Below, piece after piece: positions 1 to 7,798 of a DNA stretch of 15,941 nt. Source of the DNA: Bacillota bacterium (GTDB taxonomy: Bacteria > Bacillota_I > Bacilli_A > Erysipelotrichales > Erysipelotrichaceae); contig JAEWGY010000057.1 in the NCBI GenBank assembly GCA_023388035.1, positions 1 through 15,941 on the forward strand, in the 5' to 3' direction. The notes under the pieces are model-generated. The model saw only the letters and a list, made by a program, of their open reading frames with translations, made no database searches and was not told where the DNA came from. Positions within the stretch are counted from its first letter, which is position 1. Every line of letters begins with the position of its first letter. Position numbers and translations under genes: made by a program.

Positions 1-1037
1 CCAATTTGATTAACCTTAACTAAGATTGAATTAGCAATTCCTTTTTCAATTCCTTCTTTAAGAATCTTAGGATTAGTTACGAATAAATCATCACCAACTA
101 ATTGTACTTTTGAACCTAAGCGATCAGTAAGTTTCTTCCAACCATCCCAATCTCTTTCACCTAGACCATCTTCAATTGATACAATTGGATATTTCGCAAT
201 CCATTCTTCATACATTGCGATCATTTCATCAGTAGTCTTAGTGCCACCATCAGATTTCTTAAGTTCATATACCTTAGTTTCAGTATTATAGAATTCACTA
301 GCAGCAACATCAAGAGCGATACAAATTTCTTCACCAGCTTTATATCCAGCTGCATTAATAGCTTCCACAATTAATTTTAATGGTTCTTCATTACCTTCTT
401 TACAACTTGGTGCAAAACCACCTTCATCACCAACGTTAGTATTATAACCCTTAGCTTTTAATACCTTTCTTAAAGCGTGGAAGGTTTCAGCACCCATTCT
501 TAAAGCTTCCTTAATTGATTTAGCACCAACAGGCATAATCATAAATTCTTGGAAGTCAACAGTGCTATCAGCATGAGATCCACCATTTAAAACATTCATC
601 ATTGGGCAAGGTAATACCTTAGCATTAAAACCACCAAGATATTTATAAAGTGGCATACCATAAAAATCAGCAGCTGCTCTAGCACAAGCTAAAGATACAC
701 CTAAGATAGCATTAGCACCTAAGTTAGATTTAAAATCAGTACCATCTAGTTCTAACATCACTTTATCAATAGCATTTTGCTCTGTAACATCCATACCTAG
801 GATAGCAGGAGCAATCTTAGTATTAACATTTTCAACAGCCTTAAGTACACCTTTACCTAAGAAACGATTCTTATCACCATCTCTTAATTCTAAAGCTTCA
901 CGTTCCCCAGTAGATGCTCCACTAGGTACCATAGCGCGACCAAAAGCACCTGATTCACAAACTACTTCAACTTCAATTGTTGGATTACCACGTGAATCAA
1001 TAACTTCACGTGCATATACATCAATAATTCCTGGCAT
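1..1037 (-). CDS. eno: Enolase, C-terminal part beyond the window
   Basis: Enolase converts 2-phosphoglycerate to phosphoenolpyruvate in cytoplasmic glycolysis. Reading leftward from the ATG at 1037-1035 gives 345 codons with no stop, beginning MPGIIDVYAREVIDSRGNP, the standard enolase N-terminus. Further landmarks are the mobile loop SGASTGERE, GGSHAD with its substrate-loop His, NVGDEGGFAP with the catalytic Glu, SIEDGL with a Mg ligand, and LVKVNQIG at the edge, which carries the catalytic Lys. The family is about 430 residues, so roughly the last 85 lie off the left end. The start is well supported: GGAGG sits 6 nt upstream, inside TAGGAGG, whose TAG is the stop codon of tpiA. This is the last visible gene of the pgk-tpiA-eno operon. 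Identity is near certain. Confidence 0.97.
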   Translation of the reverse strand, partial: MPGIIDVYAREVIDSRGNPTIEVEVVCESGAFGRAMVPSGASTGEREALELRDGDKNRFLGKGVLKAVENVNTKIAPAILGMDVTEQNAIDKVMLELDGTDFKSNLGANAILGVSLACARAAADFYGMPLYKYLGGFNAKVLPCPMMNVLNGGSHADSTVDFQEFMIMPVGAKSIKEALRMGAETFHALRKVLKAKGYNTNVGDEGGFAPSCKEGNEEPLKLIVEAINAAGYKAGEEICIALDVAASEFYNTETKVYELKKSDGGTKTTDEMIAMYEEWIAKYPIVSIEDGLGERDWDGWKKLTDRLGSKVQLVGDDLFVTNPKILKEGIEKGIANSILVKVNQI

Positions 1038-1047
1038 TTTATTCCTC

Positions 1048-1791
1048 CTATTTTGTTTCCTTAATTATTTCTTTAAATGAATCTACTTCTAAACTTGCCC
1101 CACCAATTAAGGCACCGTCAATATCATTTTGTGCTAAATAAGCTTTAATATTATCTGGTTTAACACTACCACCATATTGAATTAAGACCTTATCAGCAGC
1201 TGCTCCATAAATTTTTCTTACTTCGTCTCTAACAATACCACAGCAATTAGAAGCTATTTCCATAGTAGCAGATTTACCAGTACCAATAGCCCATATTGGT
1301 TCATAGGCAATAACTAGTCTTGAAACTTCATCATCACTAAGACCACTTAGACTACCTTTAACCTGTGTTCTTATTACCTTTTCACTATTACCACTTTCAA
1401 ACTCCTCAAGAGTTTCACCTAGGCAAAGGATTGGGGTAATATTATAAGCAAAGAGCTGTTTAGCTTTTCTTGCTACAGTTTCATCACTATCATTAAACAT
1501 TGCACGTCTTTCAGAATGACCAATAATACAATATCTGATACCTAAATCACTAAGCATATTTGCAGCTACTTCACCAGTAAATGCTCCCTTATTTTCAAAG
1601 TGTACATTTTGAGCAGCAATCACTAATTTATCAGCTTTAGTGCTTAATGCATCTAAGCTAATAAAAGGTGCAGCAATTCCATAAATATTGTCACTTTCAC
1701 CTAAGAAAGATTCAATTTCTTTTTGAAATTCTAAAGCCTCAGCCTTAGTTTTATTCATCTTCCAATTACCAATTATAATTTTCTTTCGCAT
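1048..1791 (-). CDS. tpiA: Triosephosphate isomerase
   Basis: This cytoplasmic enzyme interconverts dihydroxyacetone phosphate and glyceraldehyde 3-phosphate. The 247-residue length is typical. The catalytic set is complete: Lys11 in GNWKMN, His92 in IIGHSERR and the general base Glu164 in AYEPIWAIGTGKSA. The phosphate-binding loops QYGGSVKPDN (about residues 205-214) and LIGGASLE are also present. Its ATG shares one base with the TAA stop of pgk (TAATG), and the GAGG ribosome site lies in the last codons of pgk, so translation is probably coupled to pgk. Its TAG stop forms the first bases of the eno ribosome site (TAGGAGG). This arrangement points to a single pgk-tpiA-eno message. No catalytic residue is missing. 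Confidence 0.97.
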   Translation of the reverse strand: MRKKIIIGNWKMNKTKAEALEFQKEIESFLGESDNIYGIAAPFISLDALSTKADKLVIAAQNVHFENKGAFTGEVAANMLSDLGIRYCIIGHSERRAMFNDSDETVARKAKQLFAYNITPILCLGETLEEFESGNSEKVIRTQVKGSLSGLSDDEVSRLVIAYEPIWAIGTGKSATMEIASNCCGIVRDEVRKIYGAAADKVLIQYGGSVKPDNIKAYLAQNDIDGALIGGASLEVDSFKEIIKETK

Positions 1792-2984
1792 TATTTTTCC
1801 TCAATTATATCAATACCTGGTAAGATTTTACCTTCCATAAATTCTAAGCTAGCGCCTCCGCCAGTAGAAATATGAGAGAATTTATCTTTAAATCCTGAAT
1901 TTTTAGCAGCACTAGCGCTATCACCACCACCAATTACTGACATGCAGTCTGGTAAATTAGCAATTGCTTCACAAATAGCATTGGTACCCTTAGCAAATTC
2001 TGGTTTTTCAAAAACGCCCATTGGACCATTCCATACAACGGTTTTCGCATCCTTAAGCACATCTTTGAATAACTCAATTGATTTAGGTCCAATATCAAGT
2101 CCCATAAAGCCTTCTTCAATATTTCCTTCAGCTACTTTTACGATAGTTGGATTATCAAATTCATTCGCAATGACGGTATCAACAGGTAACACGATGCGAT
2201 CACCAGCTTTTTCTAAAAATTCTTTCGCAAGCTCAACCTTATCAAGTTCTAATAATGAATCACCTACACTTTGACCTAAAGCATATTTAAAGGTATAAGC
2301 CATACCACCGCCGATAATAATCTTATCAGCGATCTTTAAAAGGTTTTCTATGACAGGAATCTTATCAGAAACCTTAGCTCCACCTAATACCGCAACTAAA
2401 GGTCTTACTGGATTATGAATAGCCTTAGATAATGCATTTACTTCTTTTTCTACTAAGAAGCCTAAAGCACTAGGAATTATACTAGGAATACCTACAGTTG
2501 AAGCGTGAGCACGGTGAACTGAACCAAAAGCATCAGATACATATAAATCAGCAAGACTAGCCCAATACTTAGCTAATTCTGGATCATTCTTAGATTCACC
2601 TTTCTCATAACGAGTATTTTGTACTAAAACAATTTCTCCTTCATTAAGCTCATTAATAGCTCTTTCTAATTCTTCCCCTCTAGTAACCTTTACAAATGTT
2701 ACCTTATTAGGAAGTAAGGTTTCAAGATGCTTAGCCACTGGTGCCATATCATTTTTCTTCATATCGGCTTCACATTTAACTGGATCCTTATGATTAACCT
2801 TACCTAAGTGAGAAAGTAAAATCAGCTTTGCGCCTTTTTCTAATAGATATTTGATTGTTGGTAAGGCACTAACCATACGATTATCATCATTGATCTTACC
2901 ATCTTTAATAGGTACATTAAAATCAACACGAACAATTACTTTTTTACCTTTGACATCAAGATCAACAACGGTCTTTTTTGACAT
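1791..2984 (-). CDS. pgk: Phosphoglycerate kinase
   Basis: Phosphoglycerate kinase transfers phosphate from 1,3-bisphosphoglycerate to ADP, the first ATP-forming step of glycolysis. Recognisable blocks in order are VIVRVDFNVP near the N-terminus, LLSHLGK, NTRYEKGE, SDAFGSVHRAHAS, the nucleotide-binding VLGGAKVSDK, VVWNGPMGVFE and the C-terminal GGGDSASAA with STGGGASLEFMEG. I chose the ATG at 2984 (MSKKTVVDLD, 397 residues, normal length). An in-frame ATG at 2999 begins inside the ribosome site itself: ATGGGAGGAAAAAAT precedes the chosen start, giving GGGAGG about 7 nt upstream. It is the first gene of the glycolytic operon; no gapA precedes it because metK is divergent at this point. Identity is secure. 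Confidence 0.97.
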   Translation of the reverse strand: MSKKTVVDLDVKGKKVIVRVDFNVPIKDGKINDDNRMVSALPTIKYLLEKGAKLILLSHLGKVNHKDPVKCEADMKKNDMAPVAKHLETLLPNKVTFVKVTRGEELERAINELNEGEIVLVQNTRYEKGESKNDPELAKYWASLADLYVSDAFGSVHRAHASTVGIPSIIPSALGFLVEKEVNALSKAIHNPVRPLVAVLGGAKVSDKIPVIENLLKIADKIIIGGGMAYTFKYALGQSVGDSLLELDKVELAKEFLEKAGDRIVLPVDTVIANEFDNPTIVKVAEGNIEEGFMGLDIGPKSIELFKDVLKDAKTVVWNGPMGVFEKPEFAKGTNAICEAIANLPDCMSVIGGGDSASAAKNSGFKDKFSHISTGGGASLEFMEGKILPGIDIIEEK

Positions 2985-3008
2985 ATTTTTTCCTCCCATA
3001 TTAATTTA

Positions 3009-3014
3009 ATTATA
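3009..3014 (-). promoter_or_regulatory. Candidate -10 box for the pgk-tpiA-eno operon
   Basis: The minus strand reads TATAAT here, 24 nt before the pgk ATG at 2984. It would give a leader of about 18 nt that still contains the GGGAGG ribosome site. No good -35 is visible at 16-18 bp (the best is TGTTAA-like). Placement is supported by the divergent gap of 116 nt but is not proven. Confidence 0.45.
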
Positions 3015-3066
3015 CTATAAATTGTTTATTTATTAACATATATATGATAAGAATTTAATTTTTTTC

Positions 3067-3077
3067 TATGTTATAAT
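3067..3077 (+). promoter_or_regulatory. Extended -10 promoter of metK
   Basis: The sequence TATGTTATAAT matches the extended -10 consensus TRTGNTATAAT at every position, with TATAAT at 3072-3077. There is no convincing -35, as expected for an extended -10 promoter. The predicted start near 3084 leaves a leader of about 17 nt holding only the AGAGG ribosome site (3091-3095). That leader has no room for a SAM riboswitch or T-box. Confidence 0.7.
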
Positions 3078-3100
3078 ATTAATGCTTAAAAGAGGTTTAT

Positions 3101-4267
3101 ATGAAAAAACATTTATTTACTTCAGAGTCTGTAACACAAGGACATCCAGATAAGGTTGCAGATCAAATTTCGGATGCGATCTTGGATGCTATTTTAGCGA
3201 AGGATCCAATGGCTAGAGTAGCTTGTGAAACAATGATTTGTAAAGGATTAGTTTTAATCAGCGGTGAAATTAGTACTACAGCTAGTGTTGATTATGTTAA
3301 AATTGCGAGAGATACGATAAGAGAAATTGGTTATAAACGAGCTAAATATGGTTTTGATGCTGATACCTGCGGGGTTATTTGTTCAATCAATGAGCAGTCT
3401 AGTGACATTTCAATGGGTGTTAGTAGAGATAGTGCTAATGATCAAAACGATCGAATCGGTGCTGGTGATCAGGGTATGATGTTTGGTTATGCAACTAATG
3501 AGACTGATAATTATATGCCTTATGCAATTGATTTAGCTCATAAATTAGCACGTGAATTAAGTGAATTACGAAAAAATAAGACCCTTGACTATTTAAGGCC
3601 TGATGGTAAAACACAGGTAAGTGTTGAATATGAGGATGATAAAGTAAAAAGAATCGAGAATATTGTAATTTCTTGTCAACATGATGAGAAAATCAGTTTA
3701 AAACAAATTGAACTGGATATTAAAAAAGAATTAATTGATAAGGTAGTAGATTCTAAGCTAATTGATGACAATACTAAAATTTATATTAATCCTACAGGTA
3801 AATTTGTTCTAGGTGGTCCTTTTGCCGATACTGGACTTACTGGTAGGAAGATTATAGTTGATACCTATGGTGGCTATGCTAGTCATGGTGGTGGTGCCTT
3901 TAGTGGTAAAGATCCTACTAAAGTAGATCGCAGTGCTGCATATATGGCTCGCTATGTAGCGAAGAATATTGTAGCTGCAAACTTAGCTGAAAAGATTCAA
4001 ATTGGTATTTCTTATGCGATTGGTGTTTCTAAACCTCTTTCAATCTTTATCAATAGTTTTAATACTGCTAAATTAAGTGATGAAAAACTAGTTGAAATTA
4101 TCAATAAAGAATTTGATTTAAGACCAGCATCAATCATCGATACCTTAGATTTAAGAAAACCAATCTATCAAAAATTAGCATCTTATGGTCATTTTGGTAG
4201 AACCGATTTAGATTTAACTTGGGAAAAATTAGATAAAGTTAATGATCTTAAGAAATATTTAGTCTAA
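3101..4267 (+). CDS. metK: S-adenosylmethionine synthetase
   Basis: MetK makes S-adenosylmethionine from methionine and ATP in the cytoplasm. The 388-residue product carries the family signatures: ESVTQGHPDKVADQISDAIL (residues 8-27) with the ATP/Mg-binding HPDK, GAGDQGMMFGYA at 120-131 (family signature 1), and GGGAFSGKDPTKVDRSAAY in the last third (signature 2, phosphate loop). The start has AGAGG 5 nt upstream and an extended -10 promoter. It is the only plus-strand gene in the window. It is divergent from pgk and convergent with comFA, whose last 9 nt overlap its end. The intrinsic terminator after it lies within comFA. SAM supply also serves the rRNA methyltransferase encoded at 6473-7759. 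Identity is certain. Confidence 0.98.
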   Translation: MKKHLFTSESVTQGHPDKVADQISDAILDAILAKDPMARVACETMICKGLVLISGEISTTASVDYVKIARDTIREIGYKRAKYGFDADTCGVICSINEQSSDISMGVSRDSANDQNDRIGAGDQGMMFGYATNETDNYMPYAIDLAHKLARELSELRKNKTLDYLRPDGKTQVSVEYEDDKVKRIENIVISCQHDEKISLKQIELDIKKELIDKVVDSKLIDDNTKIYINPTGKFVLGGPFADTGLTGRKIIVDTYGGYASHGGGAFSGKDPTKVDRSAAYMARYVAKNIVAANLAEKIQIGISYAIGVSKPLSIFINSFNTAKLSDEKLVEIINKEFDLRPASIIDTLDLRKPIYQKLASYGHFGRTDLDLTWEKLDKVNDLKKYLV

Positions 4268-5407
4268 TTTATGCTTATTAGCAGTCTTAATATTTAAGAC
4301 TGCTTTTTTAATATCCATACTTAATTTATGATATAAAAAATAAACATCACCTTTACTGACATTAAAATCTCTATCAACTCTTCCAGCAATTTGCACTAGT
4401 GCATTATAGTCAAAGATTAAATTATCAGCATAAACGACAATAACACTTACTCCTTTAATACTTACTCCTCTTTCTAAGATACTGGTAGTAAATAAATAAT
4501 TTAGCTCTCCTTCTCTAAATTTATTAACAATTTCATCCTTGTTTATGGTTTTAGAACTTATCTTTTCTAGTTTAAAAATAAATTTAAAATATTTATAATA
4601 ATCATCCATTAATTTAATACTGGGAAAAAAGATCATTACTGGCTTATTTATTTTATACATATAATAAAGTAATTTTAAGGCAATTGGTATGAATAATGAT
4701 CTTTTTAAGATTGGTACCTTTAGATCTCTTTGATGTGGTCTTACATTTAAACTTACTAGCTTTATTAAATCTTGTTTAATTAGCTCTTCTAAATTACTAT
4801 CTAAGGTAGCACTAGAAAAAATACATTTATTCTTAGTTGCGTTTAAGGCGATATTAAATAAACTTTGATTATTTTTTAAAGGAAAGGCATCTATTTCATC
4901 GATAATTAATAAATCGAAACTTTGGTGATAACGATAGAGTTGATGAATGCTGGAAATTATCAAATCACCATCTAATTCCTTTGTATTTCCTCCATATACA
5001 GCCACTACTTTTGAATTATTAAAATACCTTTTATACCTTTCATAAATCTCCTTCACAACTTCTACTCTAGGTATCGCAAAAGCAATCTTATAACCCTTAT
5101 TAAGATAATAAGCAATGATCGGAACTAAAATTTCCGTCTTACCAGCCCCACATACACAATATAAAAGACTAAATTTATGCTGTAAACTTATTTTTAATAA
5201 TTTCTTACTAGCCTTTAGCTGTTTATCACTTAGTTTAAAGGGTAAGTTATAATTATGATCCGTTCTATTATTTAGTTTAAATTTTGAAACCTTAACCTCT
5301 TCATTCATTAATTGAATTTTAAACTGAGCACATTTTAAACAGTAATAACCTTTATGTGATTTATAAAATAGATTAACATCACTATTCTTACAGCGAGGGC
5401 ATAGCAT
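4259..5407 (-). CDS. comFA: ComFA-like DNA-uptake helicase
   Basis: In Firmicutes competence, ComFA is a membrane-associated ATPase/helicase that drives single-stranded DNA import through ComEC. The 382-residue product has the ComFA layout. It opens with an N-terminal zinc site of two CxxC pairs (Cys3/Cys6 and Cys23/Cys26). A helicase core follows, with Walker A GAGKTE (87-92), Walker B DEID (170-173), motif III SSATL (198-202) and motif VI QIAGRVDRD near residue 343. It is somewhat shorter than the roughly 460-residue Bacillus protein. No comFC follows, since metK converges, and no other competence gene is in the window. The ATG at 5407 has no Shine-Dalgarno. AATAAT ends 5 nt upstream, so a leaderless or near-leaderless start is possible. 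A PriA-like or other zinc-ribbon helicase is the alternative. Confidence 0.82.
   Translation of the reverse strand: MLCPRCKNSDVNLFYKSHKGYYCLKCAQFKIQLMNEEVKVSKFKLNNRTDHNYNLPFKLSDKQLKASKKLLKISLQHKFSLLYCVCGAGKTEILVPIIAYYLNKGYKIAFAIPRVEVVKEIYERYKRYFNNSKVVAVYGGNTKELDGDLIISSIHQLYRYHQSFDLLIIDEIDAFPLKNNQSLFNIALNATKNKCIFSSATLDSNLEELIKQDLIKLVSLNVRPHQRDLKVPILKRSLFIPIALKLLYYMYKINKPVMIFFPSIKLMDDYYKYFKFIFKLEKISSKTINKDEIVNKFREGELNYLFTTSILERGVSIKGVSVIVVYADNLIFDYNALVQIAGRVDRDFNVSKGDVYFLYHKLSMDIKKAVLNIKTANKHKLD
4280..4309 (+). terminator. Intrinsic terminator of metK, inside comFA coding sequence
   Basis: AGCAGTCTTAA (4280-4290) and TTAAGACTGCT (4294-4304) form a perfect 11-bp stem with loop TAT, followed by six T's (4304-4309). 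It lies 13 nt after the metK stop. On the other strand the same bases encode about ten of the last residues of ComFA (KKAVLNIKTA). There is no T-run on the minus strand after the hairpin, so it looks directional for metK. Confidence 0.88.
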
Positions 5408-5439
5408 AATTTATTATTTAAGAAATTTTAGTTTTTCCT

Positions 5440-5472
5440 AAAATAAAAACAGTTATTATCTTAATAACTGTT
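5440..5472 (-). terminator. Intrinsic terminator of yitT
   Basis: On the minus strand, AACAGTTATT and AATAACTGTT (arms 5472-5463 and 5457-5448) make a 10-bp stem with a 5-nt loop, followed by TTTTTATTTT. The yitT TAA stop is partly within the first arm. It separates yitT from comFA, which therefore needs its own promoter in 5408-5440. Confidence 0.85.
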
Positions 5473-6364
5473 AAGAATATAATTCTTCCTTCTCACTTAA
5501 AACATCAGAAACATCTAATAATGAGATAAAGGCATTAGGATCAGTTTCATGAACAATCTCTTTCATTTTATAAATCTGAAATGAATTAACAATGAAAAAG
5601 ATAATCTCCTTAGTTTCCTTAGAATAACCTCCTATACCTTTAACTACCGTACCGCTGCTTTGAAATAATTCATTTAAAGCATCAGTTACTTCAAAGGGTT
5701 TTACTGTAACAATCATTGCACATTTAGAATGATTAAATCCTTCCACAACATAATCAATCACCTTTGATGCGATAAAATATGTTACAACAGAGTATAAAGG
5801 TAGTATCCAACTATCAATCACAATTCCACATATAATATAGAGTAATGCATTAAAGATCATGATAAAGCTACCAATTGATAAGCCTATTCTTTTCGCAAAG
5901 ATTACTGATAATACATCAACACCATCTATCGCACCACCAAAACGGATAGTAAGACCACTTCCGATACCAGAAATAACCCCACCAAAAATAGCACATAAGA
6001 GTAAATCTTCACCTGCTAATGGTGATGCAAAGGCTACATCGATTGGTAAGACATTCAAAATCAAATAGGACATCAGTGAATAAATAATAATTGTATAGAT
6101 TGAATAAAGGGTAAAGGCTAAGCCTTGTTTTTTAAGTCCAAAGATAAAAAGAGGGATATTTAAAATAATCAAAAATAGTGATAGAGTCCAAAAAGATGGT
6201 GTTATTTGATCTAAAAGCATTGAAAGACCAGAAATACCACTATCATATAGTTTTATCGGGAAGAGAAATAAAGTTACACCAAAGGCATTAATTAAACCCG
6301 CAAGAGTTAAAGCAATAAAATTCTTTAAATTAATCTTATTTAGTTTATTAGCACTCTTTTTCAT
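5471..6364 (-). CDS. YitT family membrane protein (DUF161 + DUF2179)
   Basis: This is an integral membrane protein of the YitT/YqfU/YvjA family; the biochemical role is not established. About six hydrophobic helices fill residues 15-210, with a glycine-rich family segment (GGVISGIGSGLTIRFGG, then DGVDVL). A soluble C-terminal DUF2179 domain of about 80 residues follows (VTVKPFEVTDALNE, KGIGGYS, then a regular alpha/beta pattern). I place the start at the ATG at 6364 (MKKSANKLN, 297 residues) because GGAGGTG ends 3 nt before it. The upstream in-frame ATG at 6376 overlaps that ribosome site and has none of its own. It has its own extended -10 promoter and terminator, so it is probably monocistronic, although no terminator separates it from the methyltransferase gene upstream. 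Confidence 0.9.
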   Translation of the reverse strand: MKKSANKLNKINLKNFIALTLAGLINAFGVTLFLFPIKLYDSGISGLSMLLDQITPSFWTLSLFLIILNIPLFIFGLKKQGLAFTLYSIYTIIIYSLMSYLILNVLPIDVAFASPLAGEDLLLCAIFGGVISGIGSGLTIRFGGAIDGVDVLSVIFAKRIGLSIGSFIMIFNALLYIICGIVIDSWILPLYSVVTYFIASKVIDYVVEGFNHSKCAMIVTVKPFEVTDALNELFQSSGTVVKGIGGYSKETKEIIFFIVNSFQIYKMKEIVHETDPNAFISLLDVSDVLSEKEELYS

Positions 6365-6380
6365 CTTCACCTCCATTAAT

Positions 6381-6411
6381 TTATAATATTAAAATTATTA
6401 ATATTATAACA
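6381..6411 (-). promoter_or_regulatory. yitT promoter overlapped by an A/T inverted repeat
   Basis: The minus strand reads TGTTATAAT at 6411-6403, an extended -10 box with the same ATGTTATAAT core as the metK promoter. TTATAATATT (6381-6390) and AATATTATAA (6400-6409) form a perfect 10-bp inverted repeat with a 9-nt spacer that covers the -10 and the likely transcription start. It could be an operator. The arms contain only A and T, so chance is a real alternative. Confidence 0.5.
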
Positions 6412-6472
6412 TTTTAAGGACTTATTTGACTTTTGTAAGCATACTTAATTTTAGTGACTAGCTATCTACTTA

Positions 6473-7759
6473 CTAATTTATTTTTTTAAGAAAAACTAAA
6501 CTTTCAATATGAGCACTATGAGAAAAGAAATCATAGAAAAACATTTCATCAATCATATAATCTTTTAGTAAATGATTAAGATTTTTAAATAAGGTCGCAT
6601 GATTACAAGACATATAGACAATATTATTGATCTTTTTCTTTTTAATCGTCTTAAGCATTTCCTCATTTAAGCCTTCCCTTGCAGGATCTAGAATTAAATA
6701 ATCAATATTTTCATTTATGATTTTTAAATGTTTAGCTGCATCACTTTCTTTGATGATGATATTTTTTATTTTATTAAGCTGACTATTTAATTTAAAATCA
6801 CTAATGGCATAGGGATTAATCTCTGCAGCATAATATTTTTGGCACTTATGCGCAAGTAACATTGCCAAAATACCACAGCCAGCATATTCTTCAACAATCA
6901 CCCCAGCTTTTTCTATCTTATCAATTATCTTTTTATAAGCCTTCATGCTTTGATTTAAATTAAGCTGCATAAAAGAGCGATTAGAAATATAAAAACTCTT
7001 ATCAAATAAGGTATACTCAATTCTTTCATCACCAAAGATTCTTATAGCTTTTGCTTGTTTTAGCAGGGGATATTTACTTTCATTAAAAGAATAAGTTAAA
7101 CTAAGCTTAGGAATAACTTTCATCTTTTTAATTAAACTTAAATGCTTAGTATCATCAGAAATTAATTCAGCTTGATAATTATCACTTAATCTTCTTAGAA
7201 TTAAATATCTTAGTCCCTTTTCTTTTTTATATTTAGCTTTAAGTCCTAACTCATCTAAATGACTTAGAATTAATCTTGCCATCTTTTCTAAATTTTCATC
7301 ATGGATCAAACATTTTTTAACACTAAAAGAAATATTACTATTAACTTCATAGAATGCTAAAGAAAGTTTATGATGGTGATTAATTAAAGGTAATTTAAGT
7401 TCACTACGATAATTAAAGGTCTCATCATTCTTAATTATTTTAGGATCAAGTTTTAATCCCGCGTATTTATAAGCACTTTCTTTAATTATTTCTGCTTTGA
7501 TTTTAAGTTGCATCTGATAATCTACATGCAAAAGACTACAAGCTCCACAGCGCTTATAGTATTCACATTTACTTTTAATACGATATTTAGATTTAGTTAT
7601 GATTTGTCTTAGGCTTGCTTTATAATATGTTCCATAATCCTTTAAATTATCGATGATTACATCTTCATCTTTAATAACGCCATCAATAAAAATCGGTTTT
7701 CTTTTATAATAAGCAATTCCTTCACCATTAATACCTTGTTTAATAATTCTTACTTTCAT
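6473..7759 (-). CDS. rlmCD: 23S rRNA (uracil-C5)-methyltransferase, RlmCD/TrmA family
   Basis: The enzyme is predicted to add SAM-derived methyl groups to C5 of uridines in 23S rRNA. The order of parts in its 428 residues is as follows. An N-terminal TRAM-like RNA-binding domain occupies about 1-55. A cysteine cluster for a 4Fe-4S centre comes next: Cys65, Cys71 and Cys74, with Cys in SVKKCLIH as probable fourth ligand. The SAM-binding EEYAGCGILAM, motif LILDPAREGL, catalytic Cys385 in YMSCNHAT and the base Glu419 in SHSAHIES follow. The usual SCNPxT motif has His where Pro is expected. The paralogue subtype (RlmCD, RlmD or TrmA-like) cannot be decided by eye. The start lies just after the prs terminator, and only a weak AAAG precedes it. 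Confidence 0.88.
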   Translation of the reverse strand: MKVRIIKQGINGEGIAYYKRKPIFIDGVIKDEDVIIDNLKDYGTYYKASLRQIITKSKYRIKSKCEYYKRCGACSLLHVDYQMQLKIKAEIIKESAYKYAGLKLDPKIIKNDETFNYRSELKLPLINHHHKLSLAFYEVNSNISFSVKKCLIHDENLEKMARLILSHLDELGLKAKYKKEKGLRYLILRRLSDNYQAELISDDTKHLSLIKKMKVIPKLSLTYSFNESKYPLLKQAKAIRIFGDERIEYTLFDKSFYISNRSFMQLNLNQSMKAYKKIIDKIEKAGVIVEEYAGCGILAMLLAHKCQKYYAAEINPYAISDFKLNSQLNKIKNIIIKESDAAKHLKIINENIDYLILDPAREGLNEEMLKTIKKKKINNIVYMSCNHATLFKNLNHLLKDYMIDEMFFYDFFSHSAHIESLVFLKKIN

Positions 7760-7767
7760 AATTCTTT

Positions 7768-7798
7768 AAAAAATAATCTTATCTAAGATAAGATTATT
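7768..7798 (-). terminator. Intrinsic terminator of prs, abutting the next start codon
   Basis: AATAATCTTATCT (7772-7784) and AGATAAGATTATT (7786-7798) are perfect 13-nt inverted arms separated by one base; as RNA this is about an 11-bp stem with a 5-nt loop. On the minus strand six T's follow (7773-7768). The prs stop codon touches the first arm. The methyltransferase ATG follows only 8 nt after the T-run, so some readthrough or a promoter within prs must serve that gene. Confidence 0.85.

Noticed and set aside
1934..2274. Two short ORFs within pgk (61 residues minus, 110 residues plus)
   Set aside because: Both lie entirely inside the well-conserved pgk reading frame and have no ribosome site or recognisable domain; they are shadow frames.
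2985..2999. Upstream ATG at 2999 as the pgk start
   Set aside because: It overlaps the GGGAGG ribosome site that correctly serves the ATG at 2984; the extra residues MGGKN are not typical of the family.
3078..3100. SAM riboswitch or T-box upstream of metK
   Set aside because: The extended -10 at 3067-3077 leaves a leader of about 17 nt, too short for either element.
5859..6068. 69-codon plus-strand ORF inside yitT
   Set aside because: It lies antisense to conserved YitT membrane segments and has no promoter or ribosome site.
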